Positions 10,819-21,815 of a DNA stretch of 64,000 nt are shown here, piece by piece. Within the stretch, counting starts at the first letter, position 1, and every line of letters starts with the position of its first letter. Location of the stretch: positions 144,778,064 through 144,842,063 of the forward strand of contig CM040126.1 in assembly GCA_022559845.1 (NCBI GenBank), in the 5' to 3' direction. The notes beneath the pieces are model-generated. The model was given only the letters and a program-made list of their open reading frames with translations, made no database searches and was not told where the DNA came from. Made by a program: the position numbers and the translations under genes. This DNA is from Amorphophallus konjac. Taxonomy: Eukaryota > Streptophyta > Magnoliopsida > Alismatales > Araceae.

Positions 10819-11441
10819 CTGGGGGACAGTCTAGAGTCTCTACCAGAGCTTTGACACTTTAGTACATATTTTTGTACGTATTTATATTTTGTATGTATTT
10901 GGTCATATTTGTATTTCGTACATATTTGGTTGTATTTTATATTTCATATGTATTTGGTTGTATTTGGTGTGTATTTGACATGTAATTTGGATTGTATCCA
11001 AGGAGGGAAAATGGAGCCCATGGATTTCAAATTCGAATGGGTTCAAACTCCAAGGAGGGAAAAGGGAGCCCATGGATTTCAAATTCAAATTGGTTCAAAC
11101 TCCAAGGAGGGAAAAGAAAGCCCATGGATTTCAAATTCAAATGGGTTCAAATTCAAACTCCAAGGAGGGAATATGGAACCCATACTCTATATATTACCAT
11201 GTATTCCCCTTTTGGGAGGATTTGATGAATGAATGAAAATCAGAATTTTTGCCAAGAGCCTTCCTTCTTCTCCCTCCCCTCTCCCTCTCCTTGAAGGGTG
11301 TGACTCCCTCTCTCTTCTTCTTCCTCTTCCTCTAGGGTGCGACGCCCTAGCCCTCTCTCTCTCTCATTCTTTGCTGCTCAAGCTGCTGGGATACGACCTC
11401 CCCAACCTCTCCCCGAGCTTGGAGCTCAGAGATCGTGGTCG
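10815..11441 (+). repeat. Purine tract and truncated 3' LTR of element C
   Basis: After ctgggggacag the sequence matches the 5' LTR start (repeats, TATA near 11185, CT-rich leader) up to gatcgtggtcg. The partner continues with tgtgtggggatgg (from 4562), but here it changes to TGTTGCAAGC, the edge of element D. So D interrupted this LTR. Confidence 0.82.
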
Positions 11442-13194
11442 TGTTGCAAGCGTGGAGGAGGTAGATCTATGCTGTCCTGCGCCCCCTTCTAGCTGTCTGC
11501 CTGCGGAATTAGGCCTCAAAGACCAGGTTGGAACCACATATTCCCGTCCTCAAAACCCCTTTTCTTATTCATGACTTTTCTTCCTCTTCTTGTTTTCCAT
11601 CTACCCTAAAAATCACATGCCCTAAATCGCTCTGTGCGAAATGTTGCCTTTGTAAGCCTTTTTGCTGCGTAGGCTGCCTCTGTGCAGACCTGTAGGAAAC
11701 TTGAACCCTGAAGATTAGATTGGGAAGCCCCCTTACCCACCTCTGATCACTTCGACCCCTTCACAACATTTCTTCCTCTTTATGTTCTCTACCTATCCTC
11801 AAAATCGCACATCAAAATTCACTCTGGAAAAAAACTTCTCTTTGGAGCCCTTTTGTTTGCCCAGACTACCCATGTGCAGCCCTACCGGGATAGTGTTCAA
11901 GCCCCTCCAAAGAGACGACCCCAAAATCATCTCAGAACGACAGGGGACTTCCAGAACTGCTTACACACATCCTAAACCCCTCTCAAGAATTTTATTGTGC
12001 ATTTTAAAACCCTGTTTCCCTGCTTGCCACGTCCACCTTCACCCCCCCTCTGTTCTGGCTGCACTGAACTGAAGCACTAAGACAAGTCTGTTTGCAACTC
12101 CCACGCCCAAAACCTCCACTGCACACCACCCTGCCTCTGCTATCCAGTCATCCCACGTCTATCAGCTATCCACCATAGAAAACCCCGCCCCATTCTCCTC
12201 CTGGAAACCCCGGTTCCAGCCCCATCTTTGATCCCTTGTCAAGCTGCCAGCAGACTGTCCAGATTGCGCAGGGCCCGCTGAGAAATTCGCCAAGACTACC
12301 ACAGTGCTCAGTTGCAGCCGCCACTCCAGCGGCGTCCCTTGGACATTCCCAGCAGCGTCCACGCCAGGCTTCATGACCGGAGGATGAGCCAAAGGTGACG
12401 TACTGGGCTTGTCTTCCTGCTGCTTCCCTACGTGTGTGCAGACCGGCCTATAGTCTACCCTCCGCTCGAGGCTATTTCGGAGGTCCCTGCCGGCGCCATC
12501 TACTTCCTCTTCATCCAGGAGGCTCGCCATCAACTACAACGTGATACCAGGGACATGGGCATCTTCCTCGGCTTCTGTGGCACGTCGTCTACTCGCGGCC
12601 CATCACCCCACTTCGCACGACCCTCGGATTGTGCTGTGTAGCCTTTTACCTCCCTGCGAGGAGTGGGCTGTTGTTTTGGGTTGTACCTCTATTTGGCTTT
12701 GTACCGGGTGGTTGTGTGACTTGGCTGGGTTTCTTCCCCATGCCCCGGGCGTGGAGGTACGCATATGCTCCTTCCTTGGTTTAGCTTGCTTATTTAGTAT
12801 AGTTTCTTGACGCCGATGCTTGTGAGATCATAGGTGCCTAGCTCTTACGCTTGATATCACTGCCACGGTGAGAGAGTGTGATCGTCCCGTGACCCATCCG
12901 AGTCACGAGTGTGGAGTTGACCACCCTAGACTCGCCGGTTTCTCAACCGTACGGATCGGCGCGCTTCCCTCTTTTGGGACGCATGCGAGCTATAGTTTCT
13001 TGTTGGTTGGCGTAATTTCCTTCTTGGGAACCTTAGGTGTCGAGCGAACGCCATTCGCGCTATTGTCGTTGCTGGTCGTAGTTGTCATTTAGGCCCGACG
13101 TTGCATAGAGTCTTAGTTCGCATAGCGTCCCGCATCAAAATTCTTTAGCCCTTATTTCTTGGTGTTTTGCTAAGAAAATTATCTGGGTACAACA
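11442..13194 (-). repeat. 3' LTR of element D
   Basis: The ends are TGTTG at 11442 and CAACA at 13194, a 5-bp inverted pair. The right end is fixed by the adjoining purine tract, the left end by the break in LTR C. Length 1753 bp. ORFs inside (for example 12162-12533 on the minus strand) show no protein family. No second LTR of D is in the window to confirm the boundaries. Confidence 0.68.
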
Positions 13195-13206
13195 AATGCC
13201 CCCCAC
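13195..13206 (-). promoter_or_regulatory. Polypurine tract of element D
   Basis: The minus strand reads GTGGGGGGCATT directly before the LTR start TGTTGTACCC. It primes plus-strand DNA synthesis in such elements. It closely matches the tract of E at 39775-39787. Confidence 0.7.
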
Positions 13207-13245
13207 GGGGCATGCGTCGGAGACGGAGACGAGGGCGGATGGCCG

Positions 13246-13363
13246 GTGAGCTCCTCATTTCGTGTCGTTGTAGTTGTATTTTGACACTTCATGTGCACTT
13301 TTGCTAGCATTGTTATATATGTTGATCCCCACATGCTTACCATTTTTATGCAATTGTTTTCAG
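13246..13363 (+). other. Probable 5'-UTR intron of D's antisense ORF
   Basis: GCCG|GTGAGC opens it and a T-rich tract ending GTTTTCAG| closes it (118 bp), two bases before the ATG. E has a matching acceptor (TTTTTGCAG) just before its own aORF ATG. Confidence 0.55.
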
Positions 13364-13365
13364 CT

Positions 13366-16229
13366 ATGGCGAGATTTGACAGGGATGACCGGGCTTAGAG
13401 GCATGCGACATGCAAGGAGGACCACTAGGTGAGGAGGACTAGGCAGACCTTGCCTCATCACCGCAGCCAACCTTGTCTAGCTCGACCTAGGGTGTCTACT
13501 GGTAGCTAAGGGTCTCGTTGACGAGGAGACGAATGGAGCAGGGGCCATGGAGTTGGCGAGGCTTTCTAAGACTGGCGAGATTTACACCTACGACCGCTTG
13601 GGGGGCTACCCGAGAGAGTTTCCTCTGGACCGAAACTTGTTTGAGTTCATGAAGAGCTTCGTCCCTACTGGTATGGAGGGCGAAGATCCTCTTGTGGCTG
13701 GAGAGCGTCGCCGACTGGAGCGGGCCATTTTGCTGGGCAGGGACAACCTGCAAGGGGTTGCCTACTATAGCTTCCCGAGTTTTTCTGTGGTTGGAGGCAG
13801 TAGCAGTTTCCCAGTGCAGATTGCTTGGGCCTCTTTAGTAGGGCAAACCAGTTCGGGGTCCATGTCAGAGCACTAGGTCCTACTTTTTGGGACCTACATG
13901 GCCACCACCGGGTCGAGACCGAGGAGGCCTTGGGGGTGGTGTTGGAGTCGTTAGGGCTACAATTTGCTGGTGAAGGATATGATGACCACAGTTTGTTGGA
14001 TGGCATCCTTCGACATACGGCTGTGAGCTGGTACGGTCGCTGGGCAGTGATCTCCTCGCACCGATACCACCAGGGTGCGACGGAGTGGCTGATGGGGGTT
14101 GTGCACCACTACAGAGTGCTTCTAGACCAGACAAGGATCAGATATGTTGTGATAGCCGTGCTATATGGGTACCCCTGCTATACAGGGTTGATTCAGGCAC
14201 TGGTGGAGCGCTTCAACTGTTGGTGGAACATCATGGTGACGGCCGAGGGGGAGACCTCATTAGACTTGTGGTCTCTCTTCAAGATTTCGAGCTTGCCAAT
14301 CAGCGGCGAGGGTTTTGAGGCGGTGGTGCTGGACGACCTCCATCGTAGTCATACTGATGGGTAGGGCCGGTACTGGGTGTCCCACAACTATCATTACTTG
14401 TTGAAAACCTGGAGGGACTTAGCCCTGGCAGAAAGAGAGAGGGCCGCGCATACTCCGCGGGAGACTTTGAAGGCATGGGTTTGTCACTTCTACAGCGGGC
14501 CGTTCTGCTTCTACCAGGAGTTTGCACAAGATCAGACCCCATGGGAGGATTACACAGAGGTGGAGCTACAGTTTAAAATCTACTCTAGATACATATATGC
14601 ACCGCAAGAGGGGTGGAAGCCCCATGGACTGCTAGATGTGACCCACTTGGCTGCGTATCTGGCATACTGGCTGGCGACGTTTGTGGTCCCTCACGAGGAA
14701 GACAATCTTCTACAGGCCAAGCTGCTATGGCCCGCATGTTTGCTGGCAGAGGGTCGGAGGCCGGCGTTGGCTCTTGCAGCGCTAGCCAACATCTACCATG
14801 GGCTGGGGGCGCTGTCGGTACACCCGACGCCACGAGAGCGGAGTCTACTCTTGCCGACCCACTACCTTAGTGTGTGGGCCAGTTTGTTGTTCCCCGGATT
14901 GGTGACAAGGATGATGGTGGCAAACCCAGTGGCCCCTTTGCTGTTTAGCTTCACTAGTCAGCCGGACAGAGACGTCGTTGCACAGCTATAGGGGGCCAAG
15001 AGGGCCCTATCTTACTTACCGAGCAGAGGGGAGGATGGGCTTCTATTTGACAGTGCGACGAGAGGCTTTCGCCCGGTTCTTTTGCTGGTGAGTGATGGGA
15101 AGCCTTGCACCCTACCACATCAGCGGGAGCCAGACGTCGTGTTGTACAAAGAGTGGGTGATCAACACCCGATCGACCGTGTTGGCACTACGCCAGTCTGC
15201 TGTGAGTGTTCTGGAACCCTACTACCCGCACCAGTTTGCCTGGAATTTTGGGTATGGCTAAGTGATCTCGCCGAACCAGAAGTTTCCTTTGGCAGGTCGA
15301 TTGTACAGGAGCCGAGACAGCCATCTGGTAGTGGCGGCTTGGTGGGACTTCTACTGCCGCGGGGAGCCAGAGCGGTTGCCAACACCAGAGCTAGAGCATC
15401 GCGGGATATTTGACGTTCACTACGCCCGATGGTGGATCGAGCACAGCCATCTGTATCACCAGAAGGCCTCGGCGATTCGGAAGGCTGAGGAGAGTCGACT
15501 TCTGTGGGAGCACCAGCCTCCTATTTCATTGGACAACGAGTACTTGAGGACCCATTTCTCCCGGATCCGCCGGGATATGCAGCGGCTCGTGCTGCAGTGA
15601 CCCCGGGAGGGTCAGGCTTCTTTATCGTCTGTGCAAGGTTACAGTGGGGCCATCAACCCCCAGAGGCTGGTATAGGCGAGGCCTGCGGCGGCTGGTGCCG
15701 GGACGTCGTGGTTGCAGACGTCGATGACTTGGTGGACTCAGTTCTGGGACGACTATGGCTTTGAAAAGAGTACCTACCTAGACGGAGTGCTCCCGGAGGG
15801 GAGCTTTGCTAACACTGCTATCAGCGACTAGAGGCGCCCCAGCACTAATGCGATCGGGTCAGCCGGGCCGGTAGAGTTCGTCTCTCATATCGAGCGTGCC
15901 TACACGCTGAGAGACATCAGGGAGGTGGTTAAGAAAGCTGCCCGCATGCGGGGGTTGAAGCTGGAGCAACTGGTCCCTCTGCCGTCGACTCCTTTAGGGG
16001 CTTCCGGTAAGACACTTTCTTTATTGCATTGTCTTGGTCTTACTTTCTTGTGCATATGACTGAGGTATTATTTACTGGTGTGTTTCTTTGACAGGCTCCC
16101 CGGCCGGGGAAGATCACTCCTCAGCGGAGGTGTCTTCTGGGAGTGGGGGCGGGGGTCTTCACCTTAGGCGGAAGCAGCCCGGGTGGATACTGGAGCAACG
16201 GAGACTGGCAAGTCTTCTCGAGGACCCAC
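13366..16229 (+). pseudogene. Antisense additional ORF (plant-mobile-domain-like) of element D
   Basis: Transcribed opposite to its element. ATG at 13366 (MARFDRDD) with an early TAG at 13396. Pieces in shifting frames then follow: 13547-13876, 13825-14364, 14377-14991 and 15262-15600. The segment GETSLDLWSLFKISSLPISGEGF and its surroundings match ETSLDLWSLSQLSGLPIDGEPYEE in E, and resemble the plant mobile domain (PMD) found in plant transposable elements and in MAIL/MAIN proteins. LLWPACLLAEGRRPALAL parallels YPACLMAWGTKLSLCP of E; WWDFYCRGEPERLPTP parallels WWDFFHRREDGSFRVPTP. An intron fits 16007-16094. LTR F cuts it at 16230. Function is unknown; Tat elements are known to carry such extra ORFs. 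Confidence 0.7.
16007..16094 (+). other. Probable intron in D's antisense ORF
   Basis: TTCCG|GTAAGAC at the 5' side, then a T-rich run, tttactgg as a branch-like site, and TTTGACAG|GC at the 3' side (88 bp). Sizes and signals are plant-like. Confidence 0.6.
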
Positions 16230-16429
16230 TGTAGACACGCCAAATTTGACATCATTTGGAGCACATCTTATATTGCCTTGCGATGCCCCAATTTGACCCT
16301 CAAATCGGCTTATTTGAGTGGTTTTCCTCATTCTTTCTTGGATTTCTAGCCCTTTCCAACTTTCCTACAAGTTTTCCTATTTTTTTGGATTTTTTTGAGA
16401 TATTTCTGGATTTTTTCGGGGCCTTTTGA

Positions 16430-17060
16430 AATTGGTGGCAGTCCAAAGGGCGTCAATTCTTAATTGGTGGTAGCCCAAAGGGAGCCAATTCTTAATTGGT
16501 GGTGACCCAGAGGGTGCCAATTCTTTAATTCATGGCGACCGAGAGGGCGCCAATTCTTAATTGGTGGCGACCGAGAGGGCGCTAATTCTTTAATTGGTGG
16601 TGACCCAGAGGGTGCCAATTCTTAATTAGTGGCAACTTGAAGGGTGCCAATTCTTTTTCCCTGATTTTTTTTGAGTTTCTTAATTGTTGACACTCCGGAA
16701 GGTCGCTAATTATTTAATTAGCGACCTGATGGAAGGTGCCAATTCTTTTCTTCCCGTTTCGAGGCGAATTCGGATTATTTTTATTATGCGACTTCCCGGA
16801 AGGTCGCTAATTCATAAATGAGCGCCCGGATAACAAGTCGCCAATTTCCTTGCCTCATTTTGAGTATTTAACTCCGTCCAAAATTTGTATTAATTCCTAA
16901 TTGGCGACCGGCCCATGCGCGCCAATTCTTTTCTAATATTGGAAAGTCCTAATCCATCTTAAAATGCCTCAGAATTGGTGACACTTCTATCTGGCGCGAT
17001 TTTAATTGGTGACCTCTGAGTGGTCGCCCATTCTTCCAGAATTCTGAACTCCGGCAGAAC
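16430..17060 (+). repeat. About 14 copies of a 32-33-bp self-complementary repeat in LTR F
   Basis: The unit is roughly AATTGGTGGCGACC, then GAGAGGGCGCCAATT. Its two ends are complementary (AATTGG with CCAATT), so each copy can fold into a hairpin. Copies are close to each other up to about 16650 and diverge further right. Confidence 0.75.
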
Positions 17061-17213
17061 CACCTTCTTTCTCCATTTTGAGCCCCTTTTCCAATTGGGA
17101 AAGGATCCTAAGGCTTTCAAAGGTTGAAGGGACACTTGGGCAATGTATATCCTCTTCCAAATCTAATTAAAACTTGATTTCCTAATTTCATTTGGATTAA
17201 ACTCTAAATTTTA

Positions 17214-17223
17214 GCTCTATAAA
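17214..17223 (+). promoter_or_regulatory. TATA box of LTR F
   Basis: ctataaatat followed by gatccctctcttcctc. It lies about 75 bp before the E insertion and suggests plus orientation for F. Confidence 0.55.
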
Positions 17224-18019
17224 TATGATCCCTCTCTTCCTCATGTTTAAGGCTTCAACAATCAACTAAGGGGAGGTGCTGCCAGTTTGAAGGCTTGTTG
17301 GCACCCGAAATATGATCGTCGGCAACCAAGCCATAAGGACTAATGACCCGGCCCACCGAAGCGCGGGAGCCAATAAAGATCAATACATCGAAGATGTCTC
17401 AAGCTGCCAGAGCCTCGAGTCATTCTGTATGGACACGGGGACTTCACCTCAGGAGAGCCAAGATGAATCCACAACCAACCGGCAGTGCGACCAAGCCTGC
17501 CCAATGAACCGGCGTCGACTTTGTCGTGCCGCATCCACTACACCCGTTGTCCGATCAAGGACGACGATCTATCCGGTGGTCCCCCACCACATGAAAAGGC
17601 TCTCCTGAAGACAAAGGAGTTTCCCCCTGGCTTCCCGAAACGGAGGACCAAAAGCTCTGTCGGTGAAAGATCCCGATCGCCCCGCATGGGCACGGCTTCC
17701 TACCAAGATGGGCCCGTTAGTGGCCGAATGATCGCCCAGCTCGGGCGGAACTATCCCTGGGGTTTTCTCGCCTTCCAAGGAGCTTCGGGCACGAGCCAGG
17801 CCGAATCAACAGCATGGATCGTAGAGCCGAGGGCCGTGTCAGCGGGAAACCCGCACGATCAAACTAAAGCTATCTGGAGTCTTGAGAATAGACGTAAGTT
17901 GACCCGGGAGCTTCGACAAGATATCTCGTCGAGGTTTTAGTGAGCATCGGTGAGATAATGCTCACGGTGACTCCCGGAATCATCCCCGGACTCATCGACT
18001 GGCTCGAAGGTCATAAAGA

Positions 18020-18165
18020 GCACTAGCCCGGCGCGCCCTTATCCCGGCGCCCCGCCTACCTTCCGCCCTCATCTCGGCGGGCAAGCTACCCTATCTGATG
18101 GCGCCTTAAACCGGCGCGATAAGTTGATGAAGCTTCCTCCCGGCGCGCCAAAGCCCACGCCGGAT
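18020..18165. repeat. GGCGCGCC motif cluster, U3 of LTR E
   Basis: Several copies of CCGGCGCGCC or close forms, some after TTAAA or TTAT, lie just upstream of the TATA box. A related cluster is at 19838-20050, and forms of the same motif in the other orientation are at 39465-39660. Confidence 0.65.
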
Positions 18166-18183
18166 GAAGAGCCTCCAACCTGT

Positions 18184-18191
18184 TATATATA
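18184..18191 (+). promoter_or_regulatory. TATA box of LTR E
   Basis: TATATATA in cctgttatatatatggg. The 3' LTR has the same box at 40660-40668. The start site would be near 18215. Confidence 0.6.
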
Positions 18192-19837
18192 TGGGTGAGG
18201 TTCAATTGAAGAAAGAAGTAGAAAAAGAGACAGATCGAGACCTGAGAAGAAAAAAAGAGGGAGGACACAGCGGAGAAAAGAAAGAAAAGAGAAGAGCGGA
18301 GGGAGAGAATGGTTTTTCGAGAGGGCTTTCCTTTGAAGAAGAGAGGGAGCAGGGCTTCTTCGGAGGATCTTCCGCCGGCCTTCTTCCTTTCTCTACGATA
18401 CCCTGTTTCAGGAATAGGTGGGCGTCGGTGCCGGTCTTCCCTCTGCTTTTCGTGGATTCCTTCTTCTGGGCTTTCCACCCATCGGATGTAAGCGAGAGGG
18501 GGAGGAGTGGCGATGATATGAGCCTATTCTCCTCCCCCTTCTATGCGATTTTCTCCTTTTCCCCTTCCCCTATTGTTGTGCTCTGCACGTCCTCTGCCTC
18601 CGCTATTGGCGAACGACGACCGAGCAATGGTGCCGGTGCCATGTTCTTACCATGTAAACACTGAATCATTCCCGTCTCTGGGACGTTAATACATATATGT
18701 TGAATGCTTGGGTTATTGGGTTGAATGAATGATCCTTAGCCTCCCCCCTTTCTATCTACGCCAACGCCTGTGTCTGGGTTCTTCTCGGCATAGCTGTAAT
18801 TTTGGTTTCCCCGAGGTCTGCATCGTGCCCCGAATCATCATGGGCTATAGAAACACCCCTCCCCCGGGGCTTTTCTTTCGCTCATTTTTTTATGATTGAT
18901 TCAAGAGTTTTCGCATCTCCTTCTCTCCTCGGATGGAGCCGTGCTTCTGCGCGTGTGTCTCTCCGCCATGTACAGGGTCCATCCCCTGGATGTTGCTTTC
19001 CAACTATTCGAGCATATGCCCCTGCAGTGGGCCCACCTCACTTATGTATTTACCACCCCTACTCATCGTGATCATCTGCACTGTTCCGAGGGTTTCTCGC
19101 CATTTCGATCACCCGGGGAGGGGGACATTCCCCTGCTGCTTCCTGAAGTTGCTGGGTGACCCGGGGGGGGCCCTATCTCTCGACGGTAGGCGCTTCCTCG
19201 AAGCCATTTCAGACAATGATAGGGGTCCTGGTTCAATGAACTCAGCCCCAACAAATTAAGACCCGATCGAGACCGGGGGGATGCGTGCTCCTTGTAGGCT
19301 AGCCCTGGGAGTCCCATTCTCCCAATGGTCAGTTCCTCCATCGGATGAATCACAGACTATGGGTCCTCCACCCCTCGTAGGCTAGCCCTCGGGGTATGGC
19401 TCCCATCATCAATGACCTCGTCCCTCTGTCTCTTCCCCTATGGAATCTTGGTGCCCCTAGCAGGCTAGTCCTCGGGGTATCCTATCCAATGGGGTTTGCT
19501 GGCTGCCTTCGTGCATACCGGTGGTTTAGGGGCGTGCTCCATGAGTGCGTACAACCACATTTCTCCCCTGCAACTCTTCGTGTTCAGGGGAGATGCTGCC
19601 AAAATTTTTGGATAAACTTATAATGAATGAACAATGATGATTTGCCCGTTTTGAACTTAATCAACCCGGTGCTCGAGTATGAACCTCGCACTGACTTGTC
19701 ACACCATCCCTCAGGGTTCTAGACTTCAATTTAACAAACAATTGGCCTCAAATGGCTTGAAAACCCTCAACATAAACTTAACAAACTCAAATGATTCGAA
19801 ATTCATCAAAAATAAGCTAAAATGGCGTGGCCTTAAC

Positions 19838-20050
19838 CCGGCGCGCCCTAATACGGCGTGGTACCCCCCTGCGCCGGATTAACCCTACACTCAAAAAAAC
19901 AAAAAAACTTCCTTGCACCTTTTCGGCGCGCCATGAACCGGCGCGCCCCAATCCTTTGCGCGCCGTCTTAACCAGCTATATGGCCGCGCCGTATTAACCG
20001 TTTATACCTACGCTTTATCGCGCCGTATAAGCTATCCCTTACGTGTCCGC
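19838..20050. repeat. GGCGCGCC / GCGCCGGATTAA motif cluster in LTR E
   Basis: About eight forms of the motif, including cccggcgcgccctaat, tgcgccggattaacc, ttcggcgcgccatgaacc and ggccgcgccgtattaacc. CpG-rich and partly palindromic. Purpose unknown. Confidence 0.65.
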
Positions 20051-20339
20051 ACCGGTTTTGAACCCCTCTTGTTGTTTTAATCATTCACTCGCCCCCGGAG
20101 CGATTCTCATCTCTCACGGTCAGTGTTAATGAACCACAATTGGTAATATATTGAATAAAGGAAGGGCCGAGCGAGTCCAAACTATACTGTTATCATATCT
20201 TCGTTACCTTGTCCATTAGCATTGTGCTTCGCTATTACACTTGTGCTGCCTTCTCTCTTCTCGATGGGGAGTAATAAATGTGGTCGATTACCATTTGCTT
20301 CCATGAATTCCATTACCATGCTTAATATAGTCACGAACG

Positions 20340-20750
20340 CCATGTGTGCATGCATGCATAGATCCTCGGGTATATTAAATGGCGTCAACGAAAGGCCAGA
20401 TTACGTCTGGTCAAAAATCTTCGCTATGCGCGACGGTGGTCTTCGGACCTATGCCCTCCGCCACGTACCGAGGATCCATAATCCCATGAATTATGCATCT
20501 TCTGCACGATAAATGTATGCATCCTGTATGCTTTCGTCATGATCATCATGTAGCTCTTTTTAATTCAGCTTCGACAGCCCGCTATCTCAGCAATTAATCA
20601 AAGGTGTTCCCTCCTCGTGGGGGATGTAATTAACGCCATAGCCTTTATGGTATGGCGGACTGCTGGTCCCGACCGAACCTCACATTCGCCCGACATGGGT
20701 CAGAATGAGCGCATCACAAATTCGTCACTCATGTGACTGGCATGCCCGCG
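20340..20750 (-). other. Hairpin-rich block, inverted copy relative to LTR C
   Basis: On the minus strand it starts gcatgccagtcac. Hairpins: GTCAC-ATGA-GTGAC; CTGAC-CCAT-GTCGG; and GCCATACC-ATAAA-GG-C-TATGGC, followed by gttaattac and a GC-rich stem. A later stretch cggtacgtggcggag...taggtccga parallels LTR C near 4886. The paired changes against 4640-5010 keep the stems. Confidence 0.6.
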
Positions 20751-20829
20751 TCGTCAATTGATCATTTGACTACCAGTTGGTCAGTTGGTCGATCGACCCG
20801 CGAAAGAAAGAAAAGGTCGCAAACAAGTC

Positions 20830-20848
20830 TGGCACGCCTGGTGGGACC
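20830..20848 (+). promoter_or_regulatory. Primer binding site of element E (Tat type)
   Basis: TGGCACGCCTGGTGGGACC starts four bases after the LTR end. This TGGCACGCC form is typical of Tat-lineage elements. The exact tRNA cannot be stated from the sequence alone. Confidence 0.8.
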
Positions 20849-20912
20849 AGTGTCACCTTTCATCTCTTTGCCGGGATATTTGGGCTTCGAAGCCCTCTCA
20901 AGGCTACTGATT

Positions 20913-21815
20913 ATGGCTTCGTTTGTCTTTGCAGGCAGATCAATGACGATCAACGGGATAGCTGGCGTTGACTTCGATCTTTCGATTGTCGCTGGACACG
21001 CGCAAGGGTACCTGGCGGTACCCATGGAATTCGGCAGCTTCCCTGCCGCTGTGGGCTTCCCCAACTTTTTGGGGTTAGCCTTTGTAGATATGCTGGAGGT
21101 CGAAGCCCCAGAACATGTCAAGGAAGCTGTGGAAAAAATGGAGACTCTGGAGGTTCCCTGCTGCAAAGACTTGTCCGAAAGTCCGGCCCCGGCCGCTAGC
21201 TGTCTGGTGCACCACGTCATACGTGGGACCCACCCCAATGTCATCAACAAACACCCTGGAGGATGCCAGCGTCGCCAGGCCCGCAAGAATGCCGCTGTAA
21301 TCACCGGAACTCTGTCTCAGTCCGGGAAATCTATGCTAGTCAGGGGTATGCACGTCTTCCTCGACGGACGCACTGCACGGGTGACCCCGGACCGAGTCAT
21401 CCCTAACATTCCTGTCCACAATGCCTATCAGGCCCTCGCCGGAAGGAGGGCAGAAATAGAAGAAGCCGGCCACTGTGGCCAAGGAAGACCGGCACCCAGG
21501 CCGAGGAAGTTTAAATAGGTGTGGGTTACCAAGCGAACCCGATCTGCCCACCAGCTAACACCCATCTGCCGTCGTCTTGTGAACAATGAGGCGGAAGTGA
21601 GAAGAGAAAGGGGCTTGCCCCCGAAGAAGGAAGAAGAGGTGGTTGCGGATCCTCCGTGCCACAGAAGTTTTCGGACTGCGGCCCGTCAAGCCAACGTCCC
21701 TGCTGCGGGATGAAGATTCCAACAGCCGGCCGACAGAGCTCGGCTGGCCTATATCCCTCCTGCTGGAGGTCGACAATCGCCCCCCGTCCTACATCAAGAG
21801 CGGGGTCGAGAAGAG
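20913..21815 (+). pseudogene. Leader ORF / N-terminal extension before gag of element E
   Basis: ATG at 20913 (MASFVFAGRS); an open frame extends further back into the LTR, but a start there would overlap the primer site. The frame is the same as that of gag, protease and RT, so this may be the N-terminus of one long polyprotein. It is broken by a TAG at 21516 and a TGA at 21711, both plausible C-to-T losses. It matches no family I recognise; extra ORFs before gag are known in Ogre-type Tat elements. A T-rich tract ending gtctttgcag at 20934 looks like a splice acceptor, and an ATG follows at 20942. This is speculative. Confidence 0.5.

Larger units (their letters stand above)
3842..11441 (+). 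mobile_element. Element C: Ty3/gypsy chromovirus (Tekay/Del-like), decayed
   Basis: Order: end of a pol copy (3842-3945), LTR (to 5494), tRNA-Met primer site (5502), gag, protease, RT, RNase H, integrase, C-terminal chromodomain, purine tract (about 10820), 3' LTR cut at 11441 by element D. The chromodomain after integrase is the mark of chromoviruses; lineage within them (Tekay/Del-like) is inferred from the tRNA-Met primer site and long LTR. Many in-frame stops and several frameshifts show it is dead. Confidence 0.88.
11442..16229 (-). mobile_element. Element D: Tat-lineage Ty3/gypsy retrotransposon, 3' part
   Basis: Minus orientation: LTR 11442-13194, purine tract GTGGGGGGCATT (13195-13206), then an antisense aORF (13366-16229). 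E has the same arrangement: aORF, a purine tract ending GGGGGGCATT, and an LTR starting TGTTG. D's gag-pol should lie beyond elements F, E and G, outside the window. Lineage is inferred from aORF homology to E. Confidence 0.72.
16230..17295 (+). repeat. Element F: 5' part of an LTR, cut by element E
   Basis: D's ORF stops abruptly at cccac|TGTAGACACGCC. TGTAGACAC is a common start of plant gypsy LTRs. A 32-33-bp hairpin repeat array (16430-17060) and a TATA box (17214-17223) followed by a CT-rich start region suit a U3 on the plus strand. E begins at 17296. No coding part of F is in the window, so the family is open. Confidence 0.6.
17296..20825 (+). repeat. 5' LTR of element E (3530 bp)
   Basis: TG at 17296, CA at 20824-20825, primer site five bases on. 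The first ~920 bp match the 3' LTR. A TATA box is at 18184-18191. The rest (18220-20825) would be the long R-U5 leader; it holds three ~82-bp copies with gtaggctagccct (about 19291, 19374, 19455), GGCGCGCC clusters, and the inverted hairpin block at 20340-20750. No gene seen. Because the 3' LTR is truncated, later insertions within 18220-20825 cannot be excluded. Confidence 0.82.

Noticed and set aside
12162..12810. ORFs in LTR D as a gene
   Set aside because: Short overlapping frames on both strands in GC-rich LTR sequence, with no domain or codon signal.
17312..17940. ORFs of 98 and 151 codons repeated at 39726-40231
   Set aside because: They are duplicated because they lie in the two LTRs of E; stop differences between the copies show no constraint.
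20733..20912. Upstream 60 codons of the leader ORF of E
   Set aside because: They span the end of the LTR and the primer site, so the ATG at 20913 is the better start.
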